DNA of 64,000 bases from Leptodactylus fallax. Its lineage: Eukaryota > Chordata > Amphibia > Anura > Leptodactylidae. The stretch covers positions 868,001-932,000 of the forward strand of contig CAMRHE010000359.1 of NCBI GenBank assembly GCA_947044405.1, read 5' to 3'. Positions 55,901 through 64,000 of this stretch are shown piece after piece. Made by a program: the position numbers and the translations under genes. The number at the start of each line of letters is the position of its first letter. Positions within the stretch are counted from its first letter, which is position 1. The notes under the pieces are model-generated. The model had not been told where the DNA came from. It made no database searches and worked only from the letters and a program-made list of their open reading frames with translations.

Positions 55901-56559
55901 CAATTTCGCATTTTTATAGGCTATCCCCTAAGCTTATGTGCTAAAGTATAAATACACAAAAACGTCCGCAGAATGAACCAACCGTATCTGCAGTTCTGCG
56001 GTTTGTTTTCTCAAAAAAACGTAAATCCTTCAGGAAATATTTTGTTGGAATCCATAGCTGTCAAAAATATTCCATGCTTATCACTGCATAGCAAGGTTAA
56101 AGGGGTTGTTCCATTATGGACAGGGGATAAATGTCTAATCACTGGGAGCTCAATCGTCCCCCTAAGGTCTCCTTGTGAATGGAACGTCAGTGCGCTCGTG
56201 CTTTATTAAGGCGTTTCCTACACCTGGTGTTAGGCACACATGAGATTTCAAGAAACTCTGGCCTCTTAATAAATAGGGCACACTCCCGCCTTGATTTGTT
56301 CTAAACCACTGAGGTAAAGATGAGGATCTCATCTGTCATGAGCAATTTGTGTGATTTTTTTTTACTGCTACGCTGTATGGGGTAAATATTATTATATTTT
56401 TATAGTTCAGGCATTTTCAAACATGAGGATTATGTAAATTTTTGTTTGTTTATTTTTCTGTGTTATGTGGGTAAAGGAGGGTGATTTAAACTTTTACTTT
56501 TTTTATATACTTTTAAAAACTTTTTTTTTTGTTATCTTTTATTTTTAGATCCTTTAGGA

Positions 56560-57172
56560 CAGTAATGGTGAACCTATGAAACGCATGTCAAAGGTGACAC
56601 ACATCATCTGACCCAAGTGGCAGCCACAGGTGATGGCCTCAGGCGGCACCTCATGGAATAAACTGGGGGGGGGCGGCATTTTTTTTTAATCGGCAGCTAA
56701 TTATTGTGTTATTGCAATAAGCAGCTGGCGATAATTTTTACACACCTGTCCACGCTCCTCTCCTGGCCGCCCTCCACTGCCTCCTCTAGGAGGCGCTACA
56801 ATTACGTCTCGATGCTGAAGAACGTTCTTCGGCGTCGGCTACAGTGCACCCTGGAGGCAGCAGCGAAGGGTGGTCAGGAATGGAGCGTGGATAGGTGAGT
56901 AAGAAATATCGGCCGCTACTCTGTGTGGGGTGAAAAGGGGTCATATACTGTGGATAGGTTTTAAAAAAGGGGTCATATATTGTGTGTGTGGGATATAAAA
57001 GGGGGCCATAAAAAGGGGCATTGTATGCTGTGGGGGGGGAGGGGATCATATAGTGTGTGGGGGCCATAAAAAGGGGTCAGATACTGTGTGGGGGCACCCG
57101 AGTTAAGCTAAGTTTTTTGTTTAGTTTTTTACAAATTTTGACACACCGAGCTCCAAGGGTTAGCCATCAATG
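56560..57172. mobile_element. hAT-like element with internal GGGGTCATA repeats
   Basis: The left end CAGTAATGGTGAACCTATG resembles the reverse complement of the right end, CATTGATGGCTAACCCTTG. This CAGTGATGG-GAACC type of terminus belongs to hAT-like repeats. Short tandem copies of AAAAGGGGTCATATA-TGTGTG fill 56935-57095. No matching octamers flank it. Confidence 0.55.
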
Positions 57173-57191
57173 GTCTGATCGCCCATACATA

Positions 57192-57296
57192 CAGTTCAGA
57201 CCAAAAGTTTGGACACACCTTCTCATTCCAAGAGTTTTCTGTATTTTCATGACTATAAAAATTGTAGATTCACACTGAAGGCATCAAAACTATGAA
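57192..57296. mobile_element. terminal fragment of a Tc1/mariner-class element
   Basis: Begins CAGTTCAGACCAAAAGTTTG after TA. About 105 bases of the left end remain before it is cut off by the next element, at CAGGGCCGG. Confidence 0.6.
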
Positions 57297-57815
57297 CAGG
57301 GCCGGCGTTAGGGGGGGGCAAACTGGGCAATTTCCCAGGTCCCCGTCCCCAAAGGGGCCCCCGGGATCTGGAACCTGATGACTCCGGATCCCGGAGTCAG
57401 GCACGGCCAAATCAATAACAGAAAGGGACCGCAGGGCCCCTTTCCGAGGTGAGTAAAAATAACAAACATTTTTACTCACCTGTCCTTGGCGTCCGACGTC
57501 ATCTTCTGGCGTTCCGGACATCACTGCTGAGGCGCTGAGGCCTGGCCTCAGCGGTCACGTGGGGCGTGCCTCACGTAATCGCTGAGGCCCAATCACAGGC
57601 CTCAGAGGTGACGTCCACAACGCGTGGCGTCAGCCGCAGAGAAGAGGAAGCCGGCGGCGGCAGTGACAGCGGAGCAGCGCGAGGAGGCCACAGGAGAGGT
57701 AAGACAAGGTGAGTATAACTGTTTGTTATTTTACCTTACTTACCCCGGGCCTTCGATTATTATACTCTGGGGTCTGAAGAGACCCCAGAATATAATATAA
57801 TAATAGCACTGTAGG
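57297..57815. mobile_element. hAT-like left end, CAGGGCCGGCGTTAG
   Basis: CAGGGCCGGCGTTAGGGGGG begins a GC-rich segment that shares GCCTCAGCGGTCACGTGG-type and CGATTATTATACTCTGGGG motifs with 6380-6560 inside the hAT-like element of the left part of the window. The minisatellite follows directly. The matching right end may be CTGGCAGCCCTG at 63762-63773, but no 8-bp duplication supports that pairing. Confidence 0.5.
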
Positions 57816-59141
57816 GCCCCTGTGGAGCATTATACTGGGGGCCCCCTCTGGATAGCATATTGTACTAGGGGGCCCCCTCTGGATAGCATATTATACTGTG
57901 TGGGGCCACTGTGGAGCATTATACTGGGGAAGGGGCCCCTCTGGATAGCATGTTATATTCTGTGGGGCCTCTGTGGAAAATTATAATGTGTGTGGGGGGG
58001 GGGGCCTCTGGAGATAATGTTATATTCTGTGGGGCCACTTTGGAGCATTATGCTCTCCAGAGCCCCCCCACTTTATAATACTCCATAGAGGCCCCGCAGA
58101 ATATAACATGTTCTCCAGAGGGCCCCCTCCCCAGTATAATGCTCCACAGTGGCCCCACACAGTATAATATGTTCTCCAGAGCCCCCCCCAGTATAATGCT
58201 CCACTGTGGCCCCATACAGTATAATATGCTCTCCAGAGGGGCCCCTCAGTATATTATACTGTGCGGGGCCACTGTGGAGCATTATACTGGGGGGGGGGGC
58301 TCTGGAGAGCATGTTATACTGTTTTGGGCCACTGTGGAGCATTATACTGGGGGGGGCTCTGGAGAGCATATTATACTGTTTTGGGCCACTGTATTATACT
58401 GGGGAAACCTCTCTGGGCAGTATATTATACTGTGTGGAGGCCATTCTGGAGCATGTTATACTGAGTGGGGTCACTGTGGAGCATTATTCTGGGGGGGGCA
58501 TCAGCAGAGCATATTATATTGCGTGGCGCCACTGTGGGGCATTATTTGAGGGGACTAATGAGCATTATACTAAGGGGCCCTCTGGGGAGCATATTATACT
58601 GCGTGGGGCCTACTGTGGAACATTATACTGGGGGGACGCTCTGGGGAGCATAATATATTGCGTGGGGCCACTGTGGAGCAAAATACTGGAGGGGGCACTG
58701 TGGAGCATTATACTAGCGGGGGCCCTCTGGGGAGCATATTATACTATGGGCCACTGTGGAGCTTTATACTGGGGGAATGGACAGTATGGGGGAGCCTGTT
58801 ATACTGTGTGGGGCCACTGTGGAGTGTATTATATTGTGTGGGGCTTTTCGGGAGCATATTATACTCTGTGGGGTCATTGTAGAGCATTATACTGGGGGGG
58901 ACTGTGGGGAACATATTATACTGTGGGGGACCACTGTGGAGCATTATACTGGGGGAACCCCTCTGGGGAGTATATTATACTGTGTGGAGGTCATTATGGA
59001 GCATGTTATACTGTGTTAGGCCACTGTGGAGCATTATACTGGGGGGGCATTGTGGGGTGCATATTATACTGTATGGAGAATATTATATTGTGTGGGGCTG
59101 CTGGGGAGCATATTGTACTGTCTGGGGCCACTAAGGGGTAG
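57816..59141. repeat. minisatellite, about 55-60-bp unit, with an inverted block
   Basis: The unit is close to GGGGCCACTGTGGAGCATTA followed by TACTGGGGGG, CTCTGGGGAGCATATTATAC and TGTGT. About 58047-58250 the same unit runs in the opposite orientation (CCAGTATAATGCTCCACAGT), so the array has a head-to-head and a tail-to-tail junction. The long open frames across it are produced by the repeat. It resumes after the LTR element. Confidence 0.85.
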
Positions 59142-60103
59142 TGTGAAAGATCCTCAGATCCTCAGTGCGCCAACACCGCTGTGGCCACCCCCTAAGTCTT
59201 CTTTCATATAAAAACCACACTCACCGCCAGTGAGTGTCGGGTCCACAAGATAAATACAAGACAAGCCTTCTAAATTTTATATATTTATTAACCCCTACAT
59301 GGGTCGGTATTAAAATCTAACACATGCAGTTCAGAACAGATATGCAGATATATGCAAGCATTAACAGTTACTAGTTACAAGATACAGTACAAATAAAATA
59401 AAAGGGATAAAGGTGAAATGATTACTTTACCATACATGTCCTTGATGTGGTTCTATAGTCCAACACTCACACATGGCATGTGTGAGTCACCAGTGGAGGC
59501 TTCTCAGCCTTAACTCCTAGCATGTGGCATCAATAGAATAATCCCGCCTGCATGCTTTTCACAGGAATCTCAGCATTAGTCTCTCTGTAATATCTCTCAG
59601 TCTCTTGTAGGCTCATCATCGTCAGCAGCAGCATTCCAACCTGCCTGCTCATAGTAGCATCTCAGTGATAGTCTCTCTCAGTGGAAGTCTGTGATGGTCT
59701 GTCTCAACTCCATAGCAAAATCTCCTCCCACAGATCTCTTACCTCATCTTTTATACCCTTTATGCCACCCCCCAGAATGAGGTCACCGGCAACAGTAAGT
59801 CTGATGAGTTAATGCAATCAAGTCCAGATCCTTTGTAAAGAACTGAGACCAAGTGAATTGATACAATGTTATCAGCCATATCTGATCAACAGCCCAGGCT
59901 TGAACAATGCATGTTCCTTTGATCACTCAAGGCTGTATATGAATACAATGGAGCCCTATTGTTCCAGTATTGCCACTACTGCCAATATACACCTATGGTT
60001 ATGGCGGCGCACCTTATGAGTAAATGGAACTAGAGAGAAATACGCTACCCAGAGACCAAAATACATTCCTGAGCCACAGCCACACTTAAGCAGAATCATC
60101 ACA
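59142..60103 (-). repeat. 3' LTR of the gag-only element
   Basis: 962 bp. On the minus strand it contains a TATAAAA box (near 59750) and an AATAAA signal (near 59285), with the same layout as the solo LTR at 13607-14462. Confidence 0.93.
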
Positions 60104-60115
60104 CCTCCCCCTTTA
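60104..60115 (-). other. polypurine tract of the gag-only element
   Basis: In the sense direction AAAGGGGGAGG lies directly before the 3' LTR. Confidence 0.8.
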
Positions 60116-60594
60116 GATGGGGCTTGCAAGAAGTAGGGGCCTACGCCCCTCTTCTGAAAGCACCTCCGCCTCCAGCTTCTCAGGCTCTGGCCCCAAGGCT
60201 CCCTCACCTTCCCCCGGGGTCCCAGCAGACTCGGGCCTTGTCAGACTCTGAGGGTGGTTGAGCGCCACGCGTCTTCAATATGTCCAGACTAGGGTCAGCT
60301 TGGACAGCATCTCTGAACTCTTAGCTGGAGTGAGACAAAAGAGAGGTGCATGTTACATAGCTGCCGGCCCCTTCTGTCTCTCTAGTCTGACTAGGGTCAC
60401 TTCTAAGGCCCAGGCTCTGAGCCACGTACACTTGGCTACCTCCTGCCTGTTCTGGGTCCGCTTTCTGAGTGCGGGCATCCCGTAGCTTTACACTCATGAC
60501 CTCAGGCCCTTGGGAAACCATTCCAGAGATCCCATCCCGGCAATCTCTGCTCTCCTGGCTACCCTTGGCCTGCTCTCTCAGGGACTTCCCCACA

Positions 60595-61800
60595 CTAGCA
60601 GCTAGTTGGGAGAGTTCTAGGGGGTTCTGCACCTTCCCCCTTTGCTTCCAAACCTACATCCAGTTCCTCCTGTATTTGGGTGGGTGATGGTGATACCTTG
60701 GGCAAATGACTGAGATCAGGCTTTCCCAAACCATCCCCCCACAATACATTGACAGGTAATACAGTTGACATACCCCCTTCTGGGATCTCACCTCCAGTAC
60801 CCCATGCCATCTGCACTTGGGCCATGGGCACTCCTGGAATAGAACTGGACAGAAGAGACGGGTATGTCTCATACCGGCCGGACTCCTCCGGCTTCAAGGG
60901 AGTGAGGCTAGTCATGGCGGTCTCAGCACCGACTCCAGGTGGTGTAGGCAACGGTTCAAGGGTCGGAACGCCCTCCACCCTTGTAGCACTCTGGCTGCGG
61001 GCTAACACCGCACTACCAGCAGTCCGTCCCTCACCTGGATCGGCCATGAGATCCACATAGCCTACCTGACTACCTGGCACATGGTCAGCAGTTGGGTACT
61101 CATCGGATACACTGGGCGAAATAGTAGAAGTCGCTTCCAGTGACTCAGAAGAGCTACCCTGTACACTTTCACAACAAGCATTGGCAATTACATTGACAGT
61201 ACATTCATCAGCAATTGTTAATTCACACCGGGCCTCAATAAGATCGGTGGAAGACATATTGACAAGCTGGGAGGGAGACGCCCCCGCAGATGTGGGTGTG
61301 TCTACCAACCATATCTCATTGGCTCCTAGCACCGGAGGGAACAAAGCATCACTAACATTTTTGCTGAGCTGGGTTGCAGGAAGTTCAGTTGCATCTTCCC
61401 TGCTCTCAGCTGAAGGCAACTCATTAGCATTTACACTTACTGCCATGGGAAGTATCTCAGAGGGGGGGTTACGGGCCCCCTCTGCAGATATGACAGACAC
61501 ATTATCAACATTAGTCATAGACAGTTTATCACAGTAAATTGGGGTGCTCCCCACCCTATATTGGGACATCATAGGTCCTAAATCAGTTCCCAACAGTACC
61601 TTAGCAGGCAAATCAGTCAATAGTCCCACAGTCTGCATTCCTTTTCCTGAACCCCAGTCCAGATACACAGATGGGCCACCTGCTGTGGCTTGGGAAGTAC
61701 GGAAGTTCTCAGGGCGGTTGGAGCACTCCTCCTTGAAATGTCCTGTCTGGTTACAGGCATGGCCCCGCCGAACCTCCCCTTGGGGTTTGGGAAAGGTCAC
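60595..61800 (-). pseudogene. gag C-terminal/protease-edge remnant frame
   Basis: A 401-codon open frame without an ATG at its start. It opens with a damaged zinc knuckle (ACNQTGHFKEEC: second Cys, His and last Cys present, first Cys replaced by Gly). A segment containing KVLLGTDLGPMMSQY follows, like the edge of a retropepsin domain; no DTG active site is seen. The remaining 300 residues are a long Ser/Thr/Glu/Pro-rich stretch of low complexity. It is in a different frame from the upstream gag frame. It is probably the fused remains of gag and pol across a large deletion. Confidence 0.6.
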
Positions 61801-61855
61801 CCCAGCGCCCAGAGTTCTTGGGACAGGGGAGGGACCACCCGGGGCATAATTTGTC

Positions 61856-62374
61856 TCACCCGACCTGACGACAGACGGCTGTGGTGAACTCCGGCCTGGC
61901 TTCTCCTTCCAACTTGAGGGTCTCTGCAGGGTTGTTGGAGTTTGCGCGGGGGCGGTTTGTGCCCGCTGGGAGATTTCCCCGCCTCTTCAGCTCAAGCTGA
62001 TACTCCCTCTCGGCCTGTCGCTCAGCAGCCTCACGAACTGCCTGCTGTTCTGCGGCCTGCCATTCTTGTTCTACAGCTTCCAGAAAACGGCACACCACCT
62101 GCAGGTATGTGTTAGGGTCACTAGTGCCTACTTGCTGTAGGGCCGTTTGCCAGTATGAAGCCATTCCCATAGCAAGGCTGGGGCTACTGGCCTCTCCTGG
62201 TGAAGTAATCCTTGGGACCGGGCTGCTTGCCGCACTTCCTGGCCTAGCTCCAAAATCAGGACTCTGCTCGATTCTCTGCATGGCTGTGGCTGCCTCCATT
62301 TCAGCCATACGCTCAGGATCTCCAAAAGCCTGGTTCAGCAGTTCTGGAGATCTGCTTCTGAGCCCACTAGCCAT
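61856..62374 (-). CDS. gag: Gag-like N-terminal protein of the gag-only element
   Basis: 172 residues from an ATG 198 bases after the primer-binding site. The C-terminal half is a charged helical stretch (EQEWQAAEQQAVREAAERQ) likely to form a coiled coil. The capsid core expected in a full Gag is not seen, which fits an internal deletion. It ends at a stop 56 bases before the zinc-knuckle frame. Confidence 0.55.
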   Translation of the reverse strand: MASGLRSRSPELLNQAFGDPERMAEMEAATAMQRIEQSPDFGARPGSAASSPVPRITSPGEASSPSLAMGMASYWQTALQQVGTSDPNTYLQVVCRFLEAVEQEWQAAEQQAVREAAERQAEREYQLELKRRGNLPAGTNRPRANSNNPAETLKLEGEARPEFTTAVCRQVG

Positions 62375-62558
62375 CCACTGGTATTTGCCAAATAAAAGAT
62401 AGGACAGAATACAAAGAGTAAGGGGAGGGGGAACAGCACTGTATCAAACTTTCACTGTATCTTAATGCTTGCTTTAATACCGAGCTTGTCTCATAGGATT
62501 ACCACAATCCCCAGCATGTGAGTGATAAAGGTCACCAACACACGCCGTTTATCCTAAG

Positions 62559-62576
62559 ATCCCACTGCTGCCACCA
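62559..62576 (-). other. primer-binding site of the gag-only element
   Basis: In the sense direction TGGTGGCAGCAGTGGGAT begins one base after the 5' LTR. It matches the complement of the 3' end of vertebrate tRNA-Leu(AAG) with one mismatch as I recall that tRNA. Confidence 0.7.
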
Positions 62577-62577
62577 A

Positions 62578-63530
62578 TGTGAAAGGTCCTCAGTGCGCCA
62601 ACACCGTTTTGGCCACACCTGAGTCCTCTTTCATATAAAAACCACACTCACCGCCAGTGAATGTCGGGTTCACCAGATAAATACAAGACAAGCTTTCTAA
62701 ATTTTATATATTTATTAACCCCTAAATGGGTCGGTATTAACATCTAACATATACAGTTCAGAACAGATATGCAGATGTATGCAAGCATTAACAGTTACTA
62801 GTTACAAGATACAATACAAATAAAATAAAAGGGATAAAGTTGAAATAATTACTTTACCACACATGTCCTTGATGTGGTTCTATAGTCCAACACTCACACA
62901 TGGCATGTGTGAGTCACCAGTGGAGGCTTCTCAGCCTTAACTCCTAGCATGTGGCATCAATAGAATAATCCCGCCTGCATGCTTTTCACAGGAATCTCAG
63001 CATTAGTCTCTCTGTAATATCTCTCAGTCTCTTGTAGGCTCATCATCGTCAGCAGCAGCATTCCAACCTGCCTGCTCATAGTAGCATCTCAGTGATAGTC
63101 TCTCTCAGTGGAAGTCTGTGATGGTCTGTCTCAACTCCATAGCAAAATCTCCTCCCACGGATCTCTTACCTCATCTTTTATACCCTTTATGCAACCCCCC
63201 AGAATGAGGTCACCGGCAACAATAAGTCTGATGAGTTAATGCAATCAAGTCCAGATCCTTTGTAAAGAACTGAGACCAAGTGAAATGATACAATGTTATC
63301 AGCCATATCTGATCAACAGCCCAGGCTTGAACAATGCATGTTCCTTTGATCACTCAAGGCTGTATATGAATACAATGGAGCCCTATTGTTCCAGTATTGC
63401 CACTACTGCCAATATACACCTATGGTTATGGCGGCGCACCTTATGAGTAAATGGAACTAGAGAGAAATACGCTACCCAGAGACCAAAATACATTCCTGAG
63501 CCACAGCCACACTTAAGCAGAATCATCACA
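62578..63530 (-). repeat. 5' LTR of the gag-only element
   Basis: 953 bp, colinear with the other two LTRs of this family in the window; next to the primer-binding site. Confidence 0.93.
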
Positions 63531-63773
63531 GGTAGTATACTGTGTGGGCCACTGTGGAGTATTATACTGTGTGGAGCCTTACAAACCATGTGGGACAACA
63601 ATGGGGGGCTCAGGGGAGCATTTTATACTGTGTGGGGTCACTGTGGAGCATTATATACCATGTGGGGAAACTGGAGGGCTCAGGAGAGCATTTTATACTG
63701 TGGAGCATTATATACCATGTAGAGCATTATACTGTGGGGGGGGGGGGGCTCACAATTCCTGCTGGCAGCCCTG
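63531..63773. repeat. continuation of the minisatellite and possible hAT-like right end
   Basis: GGGCCACTGTGGAGTATTAT and AGCATTTTATACTGTGTGGG continue the array interrupted at 59141. It ends with a poly-G run and GCTGGCAGCCCTG, the reverse complement of a CAGGGCTGCC-type terminus. Confidence 0.65.
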
Positions 63774-64000
63774 TGTGCTATGTCTGCATCACAGCTCCCT
63801 CACTATAATCTTGCACATATGTGTAGTGCTTCATGGCCATGTCATTCCCCATACAGTACTGTGCATGAACTGGCCATGGAGTTATTGGGGCCTGCACAGT
63901 ACTATAGGGCCTGACTATACGGGGAACATACTCAGTAACACCAGATAGTCAGCACATATGTAAGACTTCAGTGAAGGAGCCGTGGTGTAGGCTATTAGCA
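63774..64000. other. no feature recognised
   Basis: Unique-looking sequence to the window edge with no supported feature. Confidence 0.4.

Larger units (their letters stand above)
59142..63530 (-). mobile_element. gag-only Ty3/gypsy derivative (4.4 kb)
   Basis: Bounded by LTRs of 962 and 953 bp with TGTGAAAG...ATCATCACA borders on the plus strand. GGTAG flanks it on both sides (59137-59141 and 63531-63535), a perfect 5-bp duplication inside the minisatellite. The 2.47-kb interior has a primer-binding site, two gag-related frames, and a polypurine tract. It has no reverse transcriptase or integrase. It must have depended on proteins from a related element. The LTRs differ at several positions, including an 8-bp duplication (ATCCTCAG) in the left one, so the insertion is older than the 8.6-kb gypsy element. 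Confidence 0.92.

Noticed and set aside
58206..59141. 311-codon open frame and its shadows
   Set aside because: A product of the tandem array (CGATVEHYTGG-type peptides in several frames); interrupted by the LTR insertion and inverted in part.

Overview
This is nuclear DNA from a vertebrate, most likely a frog or toad. Three small host genes are split by long introns. They sit in a dense, nested mixture of Tc1/mariner elements, Ty3/gypsy LTR elements, hAT-like elements and MITEs with TTAA target sites. The amphibian assignment is an inference from the gene structures and this repeat mixture; nothing in the sequence names the species.

Layout. 1-9.8 kb: a decayed coiled-coil gene on the minus strand (about 1.9-3.1 kb), then a 3.3-kb hAT-like composite element with a perfect 8-bp target duplication, carrying a minisatellite and a nested MITE. 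9.86-32.5 kb (+): an ARL3-like small GTPase gene of six coding exons (190 aa). Its introns hold a solo LTR, a broken Tc1 copy and an apparently complete, very young Ty3/gypsy element (21.1-29.7 kb, antisense, gag and pol open, LTRs of equal length that look identical). 32.6-38.7 kb: intergenic MITEs plus a Tc1-like element with an open 339-aa transposase. 38.9-43.3 kb (+): NOP16, five exons, 165 aa. 43.8-54.3 kb (-): ARL10, four exons, 248 aa, convergent with NOP16, with a second copy of the first Tc1 family in its large intron. 54.4-64 kb: no host gene; minisatellites, hAT-like ends, and a gag-only Ty3/gypsy derivative with two LTRs inserted into a minisatellite array.

How the pieces relate. 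The convergent NOP16/ARL10 pair matches the arrangement known on human chromosome 5q35, so this part is conserved synteny. NOP16 is a nucleolar ribosome-biogenesis factor. ARL3-like and ARL10 are ARF-family GTPases. The NOP16 and ARL10 upstream regions carry recognisable CRE, E-box, ZNF143-type and NRF1-type sites.

The most informative mobile-element signals are: a GTTAAAC slippery site plus hairpin at the gag/pol junction of the young gypsy element; exact target duplications for four insertions; and homologous minisatellites inside two separate DNA-transposon-like elements 50 kb apart. I found no evidence for an unprecedented biochemical system. Novelty here lies in the composite and non-autonomous elements.
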